DNA of 64,000 nt from Pseudohalioglobus lutimaris. GTDB lineage: Bacteria; Pseudomonadota; Gammaproteobacteria; Pseudomonadales; Halieaceae. Every line of letters begins with the position of its first letter. Within the stretch, counting starts at the first letter, position 1. Shown here in pieces: positions 47,208 to 56,637 of the stretch. The stretch is taken from positions 62,001-126,000 of the forward strand of contig NZ_PKUS01000018.1 in the NCBI RefSeq assembly GCF_002866825.1, read 5' to 3'. The position numbers were made by a program, and so were the translations under genes. The notes below the pieces were generated by a model. The model was not told the DNA's origin. It searched no databases and saw only the letters and a program-made list of their open reading frames with translations.

Positions 47208-48254
47208 ATGAACGCAGTAAAAGAAACTCTTGCGGACTGGCGCGATGGCCTGTTCGATCTCCTGCCCGACACTCGCCCCGTGCGCTGGGGGGTGTTGGCC
47301 CTGGTTGTTTACCTGCTGGTGGCCACTATTACCGGTATTTTCTGGAGTCTCACACCGGATCACTTTGACCCGGAGGAGAAGGCGGCGCAGTACGCAACAG
47401 AGGACGGCGGCGAAGTCGTCACCGGCTCAGTAACCACCGCTGCTCTCATGGGGGTGATGGAGACCCTGCTGGAGAAGCCCGGGGGTTATCTGCACAATGA
47501 CCGTTTTCCGCCCGGTATCTGGCTGGATAACATGCCCAACTGGGAATACGGTGTGCTGATCCAGGTCCGCGACCTGTCTCGAGCCATGCGTGAAGTGTTC
47601 AGTCGCTCCCAATCACAGTCAACGGAAGATGAGGACCTGGCGATGGCGGAGCCCCGCTATCACTTCGATTCAGATAGTTGGGTGCTGCCCTCGTCTGAGT
47701 CCGAGTACCAGCAGGCCCAGGACTTCACCCGCAAATATTTTAGTCGGTTGTCAGATGCAGACGCTCCGGGAGCGCAGTTTTACGCGCGCGCAGACAATCT
47801 GCGGTACTGGCTGTCGACAGTGAATACCCGTTTGGGCTCGCTCTCCCAGCGCCTCAGTGCCAGTGTAGGCCAGCGCCGCCTGAATACGGACCTCGCCGGG
47901 GATGCAGGTGCCAGTCAGTCCACGCAGGGGCCGGTGGAGATGGAGGTCAAAACGCCCTGGTTGGAAATCGACGATGTATTTTATGAGGCCCGCGGCACGA
48001 CCTGGGCCCTGATACACTTTCTCAGGGCTATTGAAGCGGACTTCGCCGACGTGCTGGAGAAGAAAAATGCTCTGGTGAGTTTGCGACAGATTATTCGTGA
48101 ACTGGAGGGAGCGCAGGAGACCGTATGGAGCCCGATGATTCTCAATGGCACCGGCTTCGGCCTGGTAGCCAATCATTCCCTGGTGATGGCTTCCTACATT
48201 AGCCGGGCCAATGCAGCCATTATCGATCTGCGGGATCTTTTACTGCAGGGCTGA
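47208..48254 (+). CDS. DUF2333 family protein
   Basis: 348 residues. One N-terminal membrane segment (GVLALVVYLLVATITGIFW, about residues 26-44) precedes a large extracytoplasmic part. Recognisable features are ALMGVMETLLEKPGGYLHND, PGIWLDNMPNWEYGVLIQVRD and the C-terminal ISRANAAIIDLRDLLLQG. The family is widespread in gammaproteobacteria with no assigned function. It starts 15 bases after the copper chaperone and probably shares its transcript. Confidence 0.8.
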   Translation: MNAVKETLADWRDGLFDLLPDTRPVRWGVLALVVYLLVATITGIFWSLTPDHFDPEEKAAQYATEDGGEVVTGSVTTAALMGVMETLLEKPGGYLHNDRFPPGIWLDNMPNWEYGVLIQVRDLSRAMREVFSRSQSQSTEDEDLAMAEPRYHFDSDSWVLPSSESEYQQAQDFTRKYFSRLSDADAPGAQFYARADNLRYWLSTVNTRLGSLSQRLSASVGQRRLNTDLAGDAGASQSTQGPVEMEVKTPWLEIDDVFYEARGTTWALIHFLRAIEADFADVLEKKNALVSLRQIIRELEGAQETVWSPMILNGTGFGLVANHSLVMASYISRANAAIIDLRDLLLQG

Positions 48255-48260
48255 GCGAGC

Positions 48261-48608
48261 TTACGGCTCCTCTGTGTAACGCAGGCGTGTGCCAGTTTCC
48301 AGTGAGAGCCGTATTTCTTGCGCGGAGAGCTCCTTGGGGAAATAGGTGCCGGAGAGCTTGGCGTCAAGCAGGCTGGCGCCCTCCAGGTTGGTGTTGCGGA
48401 AATCGATACCGCTGAGATCTGCATTGCGGAAGTAGGAATCCCTGAAGTCCAGGCCCTCCGCATCCATATTGCGCAGGTCGCGCCCGCGGTAGTCGCCGCT
48501 TTGCAGGTCGCTGGTGTCCATTTTGTGCCGCTGCTCGTTGAAACTCTTGATGTCCTCGTTCCGCAGAAGCTGGTAGAGAGGGTCGGGCTTGATAACGGGC
48601 TTGTTCAT
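48261..48608 (-). CDS. Pentapeptide-repeat protein
   Basis: 115 residues from the ATG at 48608, preceded by AAAGGT. Upstream in-frame codons are not part of it. Residues about 40-85 hold tandem A(D/N)LxX-type repeats (YRGRDLRNMDAEGLDFRDS, FRNADLSGIDFRNTNLEGAS), enough for two to three coils of a right-handed beta-helix. There is no signal peptide. Function is unknown; some longer family members mimic DNA and bind gyrase, but this one is short. Tail to tail with the DUF2333 gene. Confidence 0.8.
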   Translation of the reverse strand: MNKPVIKPDPLYQLLRNEDIKSFNEQRHKMDTSDLQSGDYRGRDLRNMDAEGLDFRDSYFRNADLSGIDFRNTNLEGASLLDAKLSGTYFPKELSAQEIRLSLETGTRLRYTEEP

Positions 48609-48688
48609 GGTTTTACCTTTCAAATGATGTCCCGGCCGGGTGGAGGATAGCTTAAGCTCCCCCGGTGGGCTATGACAAGAGAGCGGGT

Positions 48689-51043
48689 TTGAGTACACAG
48701 ACCTATAACGGCTTCCTGTTGACCCGTAACTGGCGAGACGGGCCCGGGGGAGTAGAGCTGGAATTCTGGTTTTCCACAGACCAGGGTCCGCTTTGCGCTC
48801 TGGTGCGGGGCGAGCAGAGCGTCTTCTTCCTTGCCGACAATGAGTTGGACCGCGCGCAGGCGTTGATTGGCGAGAACCCGGGTGTCGAGATCAGGCCGTT
48901 GCCGCTGCGGAGTTTCAGCATGGCCGCTGTTGCCGGTGTTTACTGCCGCAGCTACCGCCATTCGCGTCAGCTGGCGGATCGTCTTCGCGACGCCGGATTG
49001 GAGCCGCTGGAGGCAGACATCAACCCCGCCGATCGCTTTCTGATGGAGCGCTTCGTTACCGGCGGCGCGCAGATACAGGGCGAGGCGAGCCCGCGTGGCG
49101 ACTATCTGCGTATCGAGAATCCCCTGATTCGCCGTTCGGATTATCGCCCCGTACTCAAGGTCGCCTCGTTTGACATCGAGACAGCGATGGCGGGCGTACA
49201 GCTATTCTCCATTGCCGTGCACGGCGTGAGTGCCAGTGAGCAGCAGCGTTGCGTCTTCATGCTGGGTGAAGGCGCTACACAGGACTACGTGCAGACCTGC
49301 AGCAGCCAGGAAAACTTGTTACAGGCCTTCCTCGACTGGCTGGTTGATTTTGATCCGGATGTGCTGATCGGTTGGAACGTCATCAACTTTGACTGCTGGT
49401 ATTTGCAACGTGTGGCGGACCAGCTTGGCCGTCGGCTATTGCTGGGACGGGACCGTCGCCCGGCGCACTGGCGCAGCCTCGATGACGACGGGGAGCGCCG
49501 CGCGGTGCAGTGCCCGGGACGGGTGGTGCTGGATGGCATCGACATGCTGCGAGCCGCGTTTTACAGCTTTGAGAGCTTTGCCCTGGACAATGTCGCCCAC
49601 GAACTGCTGGGGGAGGGCAAGTTGCTCCACGGTGCCGGCCGTGGCGAAGAGATCGGCCGCCTGTTCAGGGAGGACAAGACATCGCTTGCCGCCTATAACC
49701 TCAAGGACTGCGAATTGGTCACGCGTATCTTTGAGACCACAGCGATGATGGACTTTGCCGTGGCTCGCACGGCAATGACTGGCCTGAATATGGATCGCAT
49801 GGGCGGTTCGGTCGCGTCCTTCGATAATTTGTACCTGCCGCGCCTGCACCGTGCAGGGTATGTCGCACCCAATGCCAGCGCTGACCACACTGCCAGCCCC
49901 GGAGGTTGGGTCCTGGACTCAACGCCCGGCATCTACGATCACGTGCTGGTGCTGGACTTCAAAAGCCTGTATCCCAGCATCATCCGTACCTTTGCCATAG
50001 ATCCCCTGGGCCTGGCCCTGGGAGCATCAGGCGAGCTTGGCGAGGAGGCCTGTGTGCCCGGTTTTCTCGACGCCCGCTTTGCACGGGATGGGCACATACT
50101 GCCGGACCTGATCCAGCAACTGTGGGCGCAGCGTGACGCCGCCCGTCAGGCGGATGATGCGCCGCTCTCCCAGGCCATCAAAATCATTATGAATTCATTT
50201 TACGGGGTGCTCGGGTCACCGGGCTGTCGATTTTTCGACGCCCGCCTGGCCACGTCGATTACCCGTCGCGGGCACCAGATACTGCAGCGTACGCGTGATT
50301 ACATCGAGCAAGCGGGGCACCGGGTCATCTATGGGGACACCGACTCTGTTTTTGTTTGGATTCAGACAGCCGCTGATGATGCGGCGGCGGTCGCTGCGGG
50401 CCGAGGGCTGGAGGTCAGTCTGAATCACTGGTGGCAGCAGCAGATCGCCGATGAGTTCGGTCTGCACTGTGCTCTGGAGCTGGAGTTCGAAACGCACTAC
50501 AAGCGCTTCCTGATGCCAACCGTGCGCGGCTCAGACAAAGGTAGCAAGAAACGCTATGCCGGCGTGGTAGCGGGCCGGGAGGGCGACAGGCTGGTCTTCA
50601 AGGGTCTGGAGAATGTGCGCACCGACTGGACTCGATTGGCGCGCTCATTCCAGGAGGAGCTTTATCGGCGGGTGTTTATGGAGGAGCCCTTCGTCGATTT
50701 CGTGCGTCAGACCAATCTGCAATTGCTCGCGGGGCAACGGGATGGTGAACTGGTCTACCGTAAGCGGCTGCGCAGGAAACTGGACGACTACCAGCGCAAT
50801 GTGCCGCCGCATGTGCAGGCGGCCAGGCTCTATGCGCAGAGAGGGCTGGCGCCCCCGTCACGCGGCAGCTGGGTTGAGTATGTCATTACCGCAGCCGGCG
50901 CAGAGCCGGCGGAGATGCCACATGCGCCGCTGGACTATGAACACTACGCAGAGCGTCAGCTACAGCCGGTAGCCGACGGCATACTCGGTTTTATGGGCAC
51001 GTCTTTTCGCGCAATCGTGGACAAGCAGATCGACCTGTTTTGA
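48689..51043 (+). CDS. polB: DNA polymerase II (family B)
   Basis: 784 residues from a TTG at 48689 with an AAGAGAG site upstream; a GTG at 48665 is the other candidate but lacks a ribosome site. The 3'-5' exonuclease has FDIETAM, WNVINFD and YNLKDCELV. Polymerase motifs are LDFKSLYPSIIRTF, KIIMNSFYGVLG and YGDTDSVF. It acts in DNA repair and in restart past damage; in E. coli the gene is SOS-induced, but I see no LexA box here. It starts near the divergent pentapeptide gene. Confidence 0.95.
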   Translation: MSTQTYNGFLLTRNWRDGPGGVELEFWFSTDQGPLCALVRGEQSVFFLADNELDRAQALIGENPGVEIRPLPLRSFSMAAVAGVYCRSYRHSRQLADRLRDAGLEPLEADINPADRFLMERFVTGGAQIQGEASPRGDYLRIENPLIRRSDYRPVLKVASFDIETAMAGVQLFSIAVHGVSASEQQRCVFMLGEGATQDYVQTCSSQENLLQAFLDWLVDFDPDVLIGWNVINFDCWYLQRVADQLGRRLLLGRDRRPAHWRSLDDDGERRAVQCPGRVVLDGIDMLRAAFYSFESFALDNVAHELLGEGKLLHGAGRGEEIGRLFREDKTSLAAYNLKDCELVTRIFETTAMMDFAVARTAMTGLNMDRMGGSVASFDNLYLPRLHRAGYVAPNASADHTASPGGWVLDSTPGIYDHVLVLDFKSLYPSIIRTFAIDPLGLALGASGELGEEACVPGFLDARFARDGHILPDLIQQLWAQRDAARQADDAPLSQAIKIIMNSFYGVLGSPGCRFFDARLATSITRRGHQILQRTRDYIEQAGHRVIYGDTDSVFVWIQTAADDAAAVAAGRGLEVSLNHWWQQQIADEFGLHCALELEFETHYKRFLMPTVRGSDKGSKKRYAGVVAGREGDRLVFKGLENVRTDWTRLARSFQEELYRRVFMEEPFVDFVRQTNLQLLAGQRDGELVYRKRLRRKLDDYQRNVPPHVQAARLYAQRGLAPPSRGSWVEYVITAAGAEPAEMPHAPLDYEHYAERQLQPVADGILGFMGTSFRAIVDKQIDLF

Positions 51044-51053
51044 GCCCTGCCGC

Positions 51054-52055
51054 TCAGTCGCCGAAGAAATCTGCACGCAGGTCCGGGTAGTCGGCGGCTG
51101 GCAGGCGCGGGCCATATTTGGACACCACCCGTCCCGCCGCCAGGCTGGCGAAGCGTCCGGCCGTGGGAAAGTCCTCGCCGCGGGTAATTGCATACAGGAA
51201 AGCCCCGGCGAACATGTCACCGGCGCCATTGCTGTCCACGGCGTGAACCTTGTGCGGTGGAATCTCAGCCAGCTCAGTGCCGTCGAAGGTAATAGCCCCT
51301 TCAGCCCCGCGGGTGATGACAAAACTGTCGGCGATCTGCTTCATCTGCTCAATTGCCACTTCGAGCGAGTCGGTCTGCCCCCAGCCCAGCGCTTCGGACT
51401 CATTGCAAAACAACAGGTTAACGCGTTCACCTATCATCTCTGCAAGGCCGTCACGGAAAAATTCCACCATGCCTGGATCCGACAGACTGATGGATGTTTT
51501 CACACCTGCCTGCTCAGCGATTTCTCGCGCTTTTACGGCGGCTGCTCGCCCGGTCGGCGACGTCACCAGGTAACCCTCCAGATACAGGTATTCAGACTCA
51601 CAAATTGCCTCCGGTACCAGCTGGTCCACGGATAGTGTTTCGCTGATAGCCAGGTTGGTATTCATGCTGCGTTCCGCGTCCGACGAAATCAGCACCAGGC
51701 ATTTGCCGGTGGTACCGTCTTCACGGTCCCCGTTCAGGCAATGATCGACACCTGCTGACTCCAGGTCCGCGAGGTAAATGTCGCCGTCAGCATCGTTGGC
51801 CACCTTGCAGGACATAAAAGTGCGCCCGCCAAACTGGGCAGTGGCGATCATGGAGTTGCCGGCGCTGCCGCCGCTGGCGTGGTTGGCTTTCACCAGATGG
51901 CCCTGCAGGTGGTTGAGTAGGTCAGTCTGGCGCGCGGCATCGACCAGGGTCATCATGCCTTTCTCCACCTGCATCTGCGCCAGCTCGCGATCTTCTACCT
52001 TGATTTCGGTGTCGACCAGCGCCGCACCGATGCCATATGCCACGTACTTCTTCAT
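51054..52055 (-). CDS. PfkB family kinase, adenosine kinase-like
   Basis: 333 residues from the ATG at 52055 with AGGA upstream; the frame extends 25 codons without family signal. Ribokinase fold: ASGGSAGNSMIATAQFGG near the N-terminus, TGKCLVLISSDAERSM in the middle, and the anion hole/catalytic base DSNGAGDMFAGA. It phosphorylates a nucleoside or sugar; family resemblance points to adenosine, but ribokinase-type sugars cannot be excluded. Ends 10 bases from polB, tail to tail. Confidence 0.85.
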   Translation of the reverse strand: MKKYVAYGIGAALVDTEIKVEDRELAQMQVEKGMMTLVDAARQTDLLNHLQGHLVKANHASGGSAGNSMIATAQFGGRTFMSCKVANDADGDIYLADLESAGVDHCLNGDREDGTTGKCLVLISSDAERSMNTNLAISETLSVDQLVPEAICESEYLYLEGYLVTSPTGRAAAVKAREIAEQAGVKTSISLSDPGMVEFFRDGLAEMIGERVNLLFCNESEALGWGQTDSLEVAIEQMKQIADSFVITRGAEGAITFDGTELAEIPPHKVHAVDSNGAGDMFAGAFLYAITRGEDFPTAGRFASLAAGRVVSKYGPRLPAADYPDLRADFFGD

Positions 52056-52217
52056 GATTTGGGTCCTGTGGTTATCCAGCGGGCCATTATCCGGATTAAC
52101 CAGCTTGATTAAAGCCCTTTTAAGGTTCACTCGGTTTTGGGGGCGTGGAGCAAGGTACCCCCGGCGTTCCCGGGAGGGGTAGGCTGCCTGCTGCCCTCGT
52201 CACAGCAAAGGCCGCTG

Positions 52218-52253
52218 CGCCGGCTTGCCAGCCTGAGCAGGTCCACGCCGGCG
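52218..52253. repeat. Short inverted repeat in the kinase-mrcB divergent gap
   Basis: CGCCGGC (52218-52224) and GCCGGCG (52247-52253) are perfect 7-base arms around 22 bases. A second weak dyad with TACCCC/GGGGTA arms lies just upstream at about 52156-52182. The gap 52056-52305 otherwise holds only the promoters of the two divergent genes. Confidence 0.4.
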
Positions 52254-52305
52254 AGGTTCCTGGGAGAGCCGTCACAAACGCTAAAAGTAGGTTAAACTCG
52301 CCGCC

Positions 52306-54555
52306 ATGAAAAAAGCCCGCTCCCTGCTACTCAAGTTATTCCTGGTTTCGTTGGTCATTGGCACCGGCTATGTGATCTACCTGGACGCCCGTATTACCGC
52401 CACTTTCACCGATAAAATGTGGGAGCTACCGGCAAAAGTGTATGCCCGCCCGCTGGAGTTGTATGTCGGCGCCGACCTCCGGCCCGAGGATCTGGCTTAT
52501 GAGCTGGAGGTGCTTGGCTATCGGAAAGTAACGCTTACGCGCAAGCCGGGTCAGGTGGCGCGCAATCGCGGCCGTTTTGAAATCTATACGCGGGGTTTTA
52601 CTTTCCCGGGCGAGCGTGAGCCGGCGCGTCGCGTGATCGTGGATATCGGGCCAACCAAAGTGCAGGCTATTACGGAGTCGGGGCGGGGCGTTGACCTGAT
52701 GCGTCTCGACCCAGCGCAGATTGGTGGTATCTATCCTACCCACGGCGAAGACCGGGTACTGGTGCGCCTGGACAATGTTCCGGAAACCCTGCTGCAGGGT
52801 TTGCTGGCGGTTGAGGACCAGCGTTTCTACCAGCACTGGGGTTTTTCCATCACCGGTATTGCCAGGGCGGCCTACAGCAATCTGGTCTCCGGACGGGTGG
52901 TGGCAGGGGGCAGTACCATCACCCAGCAACTGGTGAAGAACTACTACCTCACGCCCGAGCGTACCATTGTGCGTAAGCTCAATGAGGTGCTGATGGCGGT
53001 GCTGCTGGAGCTGCACTACGACAAAGACCAGATACTGGAAAGCTATGTCAACGAGATCTACCTGGGCCAGGAAGGTCCGCGCGCTATTCACGGCTTTGCG
53101 CTGGCGGCCAGGCACTACTTCGATACGCCGCTGGAACAACTGGGCTTGCACCAGCAGGCCCTGCTGGTGGGAATGATCAAGGGCCCCTCACTTTACAATC
53201 CGCGGCGAAACCCGGAGCGCGCCAGGGAGCGGCGAAACGTGGTGCTGGACGTGATGGTGGAGCAGAATGTCATTTCAGCAGAACATGCCATGGTCGCCAA
53301 GGCGATGCCGCTGGACCTCAATAAGGCACCGAAAATACGCGATACCTTCCCCGCCTACCTGGAGCTGGTGCGACGCCAGCTGCGCCTGGAATACCGGGAG
53401 GAGCAGTTAACGCAGGAAGGGCTGAAAATACTCACCGCCTTTGACCCGATTATCCAGCGCCAGTTGGAGCGCTCCACCGGGGCGGTGATGGATAAGCTGG
53501 ACAGCGCGGGTGGTCTGGAGAGCGCATCGGTAGTAACTCGTCTGGATAGCGGCGAGGTGGCGGCCCTGGTGGGCGGGCGGCGCTTCAGCTACGCCGGATT
53601 CAATCGTGCGCTGGATGCACGGCGGCCCGCCGGCTCGCTGCTCAAGCCAGCGGTCTACCTTACCGCGCTGGAGCAGGCCGATACCTATTCTCTGGCCAGC
53701 GTGCTTGACGATACTGCTCTTACCGTGCCCAGTCGGCAGGGCGACCCCTGGCAGCCGCGCAACTTCGATCGTACGGAGCATGGCGACGTGTTGCTGTACC
53801 AGGCTCTCGCGAACTCCTACAACCTGGCCACCGCCCGCCTGGGCATGGACCTGGGTATCGACAACGTGGCGGACATGTTGCGTCGTCTGGGCATAGAGCA
53901 TGCCGTGCCGCGTGTGCCTGCATTGTCCCTGGGAGCGGGTGAGTATTCTCCGCTGGATATGGCGGTGCTCTACCAGACCATCGCCGCCGGTGGTTTCCGC
54001 TCGCCGTTGCGCAGTATTCGTGACGTGGTCGATGCGCACGGAGAGCCCGAAAAGCGTTATGAGCTGCTCTACGATCGACAGGTTAGTTTGCAGGCCGTTT
54101 ACCTGCTGCAGTACGCGCTGCTGGAGGTTATGCAGAACGGCACCGGCCGCAGCAGCCGTGCATTGCTGCCTGAGTGGATGACTGTGGCCGGTAAAACCGG
54201 CACCACCAACGAGGGCCGCGACTCCTGGTTTGCCGGCTTTTCGGGGGACCTGATGGCCGTAACCTGGTTGGGACGCGATGATAATGGCGTAACCGGGCTC
54301 ACCGGTAGCAGCGGCGCATTACAGGTCTGGTCGCACTTCATGGCACGCGCCAGTAAGCGGCCATTGAATTACAATATGCCGTCCGGGATCGAGGTTTCGG
54401 TGATCGACAGCAGTAACGGCTATCGCACCGGAGTGGGCTGTCCCAATGCTCGCAGTGTGCCGTTTATCGCCGGTTCAGAGCCGCGCGGTAAAACCCAGTG
54501 CGCACCGAAAAAGGGCGGCATCCGCGATTGGTTCGAGTCATTGTTTGGTGGTTGA
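52306..54555 (+). CDS. mrcB: Penicillin-binding protein 1B
   Basis: 749 residues. A short cytoplasmic Lys/Arg-rich tail and one membrane helix (about 7-25) are followed by the UB2H-like region. The GT51 glycosyltransferase has EDQRFYQHWG (catalytic Glu) and GGSTITQQLVKN. The transpeptidase has SLLK (active Ser), SYN in ANSYNLATA, and GKTGTTNEGRDSWFAG. It polymerises and crosslinks peptidoglycan. The LpoB-type activating lipoprotein would be encoded elsewhere or by the next gene. Confidence 0.95.
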   Translation: MKKARSLLLKLFLVSLVIGTGYVIYLDARITATFTDKMWELPAKVYARPLELYVGADLRPEDLAYELEVLGYRKVTLTRKPGQVARNRGRFEIYTRGFTFPGEREPARRVIVDIGPTKVQAITESGRGVDLMRLDPAQIGGIYPTHGEDRVLVRLDNVPETLLQGLLAVEDQRFYQHWGFSITGIARAAYSNLVSGRVVAGGSTITQQLVKNYYLTPERTIVRKLNEVLMAVLLELHYDKDQILESYVNEIYLGQEGPRAIHGFALAARHYFDTPLEQLGLHQQALLVGMIKGPSLYNPRRNPERARERRNVVLDVMVEQNVISAEHAMVAKAMPLDLNKAPKIRDTFPAYLELVRRQLRLEYREEQLTQEGLKILTAFDPIIQRQLERSTGAVMDKLDSAGGLESASVVTRLDSGEVAALVGGRRFSYAGFNRALDARRPAGSLLKPAVYLTALEQADTYSLASVLDDTALTVPSRQGDPWQPRNFDRTEHGDVLLYQALANSYNLATARLGMDLGIDNVADMLRRLGIEHAVPRVPALSLGAGEYSPLDMAVLYQTIAAGGFRSPLRSIRDVVDAHGEPEKRYELLYDRQVSLQAVYLLQYALLEVMQNGTGRSSRALLPEWMTVAGKTGTTNEGRDSWFAGFSGDLMAVTWLGRDDNGVTGLTGSSGALQVWSHFMARASKRPLNYNMPSGIEVSVIDSSNGYRTGVGCPNARSVPFIAGSEPRGKTQCAPKKGGIRDWFESLFGG

Positions 54556-54660
54556 TTCGGGTATTTTTGCAGGGCGCGAGGCGATTGGCTGCCTGCTCCA
54601 CCCGTGGTGATTGGCAACTTGGGTTACACTATGCAGTCGGATTTTACCTGGGAGCATCGA

Positions 54661-55086
54661 GTGCGGCTTCAGATCTTACAACGCCTGTTAGTCCTGGTGG
54701 GCTTGAGTCTCGTGCTCAGTGCCTGTGGCACCAACCCCTATTCCTTGCCAAAGATCGAGACGCCGGAGCCGGAGTATCGCGAGCCCGCGCCTGAGCCGGT
54801 GCCAGAGCCGCAGCCAGAGGTGTCCAGGCCTGCCCCTTCCGGCGCCCATGCCGGCTTGTTGGCTAAAGCTGACGACGCGCGCGAGCGTGGTGACTACGAC
54901 CAGGCACTGGCTTATCTCGAGCGTGCACTGCGCATTGATCCTGACAACGCGGAAATCTATCTCGGCCTGGCGCAGACGCATGCAGCGTCCGGCAATGACA
55001 GCCAGGCCCGCGCAACTGCCGAGCGGGGGCTGCTCTATTGCAACGGTCACGGCCAGTGTGATGCTTTGAGATCTCTTGCCCGCTAG
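54661..55086 (+). CDS. TPR-containing lipoprotein
   Basis: 141 residues from a GTG at 54661 with GGGAG upstream; an upstream start at 54604 adds non-signal sequence. The lipoprotein signal ends LVLSAC (Cys at about residue 20). A Pro/Glu-rich linker (about 30-55) is followed by two tetratricopeptide-like motifs (ARERGDYDQALAYLERALR and AEIYLGLAQTHAASGND). It lies directly after mrcB and could modulate PBP1b, since lipoproteins that activate PBPs are common, but it has no clear LpoB similarity. Its TAG is shared with the convergent next gene (CTAG at 55083-55086). Confidence 0.75.
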   Translation: MRLQILQRLLVLVGLSLVLSACGTNPYSLPKIETPEPEYREPAPEPVPEPQPEVSRPAPSGAHAGLLAKADDARERGDYDQALAYLERALRIDPDNAEIYLGLAQTHAASGNDSQARATAERGLLYCNGHGQCDALRSLAR

Positions 55087-56564
55087 CAGTTTTCGCAGAC
55101 CACGTTGAAGCCTGTATCGCCGGTTTCAAAGCGCAGATGCTGGTTGATGCAGGCGGGAACATCCCCGGCCGAATGGCTGACAAAAATAATCTGGGTATCG
55201 GAATGAGCGGCGATATGGTCGATGGCGCCCAGCATCAGCCGGCGATGATGCCCATCCAGCCCCAGGGTCGGTTCGTCCAGTAGCAGGATTGCCGGGGACT
55301 TCACCATCGCCCGTGCGAGCAGCACCATACGTTGTTGGCCAAAAGAGAGGGTGTCGAAACCCTCGCGAGATACCGCCGACATTCCCAGCGCTGCCAGCCA
55401 TTGCTCAGCGATAGTGCGCTGTTCATCGCCCCAGTCATCATAGAGCCCGATGGTGTCGAAAAAGCCTGAAATCACTACCTCAAGCCCCTTCATGCCGCGC
55501 GCGAAACTGAGGTGTAACTGGTTATCCAGCTGCCCGTATTTTTGTTTGATGTCCCAGATGCTCTCTCCCGAACCGCGGCGTATGCCAAACAGCGTGATGT
55601 CCTGGCCATAGGCCTTGTGGTTGTCGCCGGTCACCAGGCTGAGCAAGGTGCTCTTGCCGCAGCCGTTGGGACCGGAAACGTAACAGTGCTGACCGTGATC
55701 GAAGCGCCAGTTCACATTGTCTAGTACGCGCAGCAGGCCATAGCTCACATTGACGTTGCGCAGCGCCAGCAGTGGTGCATCGCGGGGAATCTCGTAGGGC
55801 CTGGGGTATGGCGGGGGCAGCTCTCCAAGGCCCTCTGCCGGTGGGTTCATCAGCGCGGCGACATCCTCGCGCTCGAGCACGCGAGTTCGCTCGCCCTGGG
55901 TTAGTACCTCGCCGTTTTCCATGACCAGCACATGCGTGATGCCTGCCGGGAGGTCTTCCGGTTGCCGGCAGAGCATCAGCACGGTGATGTCAGATTGCAG
56001 CAGCTCTGCTATCACCTGCGACAGTTCCTGTTGCGAGCCGACGTCCAGGCCATCCAGTGGACTGTCCAGAATCAACAGGCCCGGGTCGCTGAGTATGGCC
56101 TTGACCAGCAATGTCTTGCGCATTTCTCCCGTGGAGATATAGCGCAGGCCTCGTTGCAGAATATGGCCGATACCGAGCCTGTCTACCCAATGCAGAAAGC
56201 GCTCATCGGGCGCGCTACGCTCCAGAATCAGTTGTTGCACCAGGGTGCCAGGATCCGCGGCGTCCGCCCTGGTTTCCGAATCGTCCAGTTTCCTGTCGCG
56301 CTCGCATAGTGCCCTGGCCTGTTCGAAGCAGACGTAGGCAACGCCTTTTTCAGCCAACAGCGCAGAGCGGGTATAATCGCCGGAAAAATGGCTTGCCTGG
56401 CCGCTGAGTATATTGGCGAGGCTGGTTTTTCCCGCGCCGTTGGGACCCAGGCAGGCCCATTGTTCGCCGGTGTGCGGTTGCCAGTTGAGACCATGCAGCG
56501 CGGGCAGGGCGCGGTAGACCAGTTGCACGTTGTTCAGGGTAAGCAGTGTAGAGTCTTTCATCAT
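55083..56564 (-). CDS. Tandem ABC ATPase, ModF/PhrA-like
   Basis: 493 residues from the MM start at 56564; the open frame upstream of it is spurious. Two ATP-binding cassettes: the first has GPNGAGKTS and STGEMRK, the second GPNGCGKST with LSFGQQRMVLLARAM and LLLDEPTLGLDG. There is no transmembrane domain. The second half, with GLEVVISGFFDTIGLY, resembles E. coli ModF (photorepair-linked protein). The role of these soluble tandem ATPases is unclear. No permease gene or molybdate genes are nearby, so a transport function is doubtful. Confidence 0.8.
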   Translation of the reverse strand: MMKDSTLLTLNNVQLVYRALPALHGLNWQPHTGEQWACLGPNGAGKTSLANILSGQASHFSGDYTRSALLAEKGVAYVCFEQARALCERDRKLDDSETRADAADPGTLVQQLILERSAPDERFLHWVDRLGIGHILQRGLRYISTGEMRKTLLVKAILSDPGLLILDSPLDGLDVGSQQELSQVIAELLQSDITVLMLCRQPEDLPAGITHVLVMENGEVLTQGERTRVLEREDVAALMNPPAEGLGELPPPYPRPYEIPRDAPLLALRNVNVSYGLLRVLDNVNWRFDHGQHCYVSGPNGCGKSTLLSLVTGDNHKAYGQDITLFGIRRGSGESIWDIKQKYGQLDNQLHLSFARGMKGLEVVISGFFDTIGLYDDWGDEQRTIAEQWLAALGMSAVSREGFDTLSFGQQRMVLLARAMVKSPAILLLDEPTLGLDGHHRRLMLGAIDHIAAHSDTQIIFVSHSAGDVPACINQHLRFETGDTGFNVVCENC

Positions 56565-56637
56565 CTGGCGCCCCGTGGCGCTTGTACCGCTGGCTACGGG
56601 CTGGCTTAATCCTCTAAATTTTATAGGAAAAGTACTG

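Noticed and set aside
48665-48688. GTG start for polB at 48665
   Set aside because: No ribosome site precedes it; the TTG at 48689 has one. The choice is not certain.
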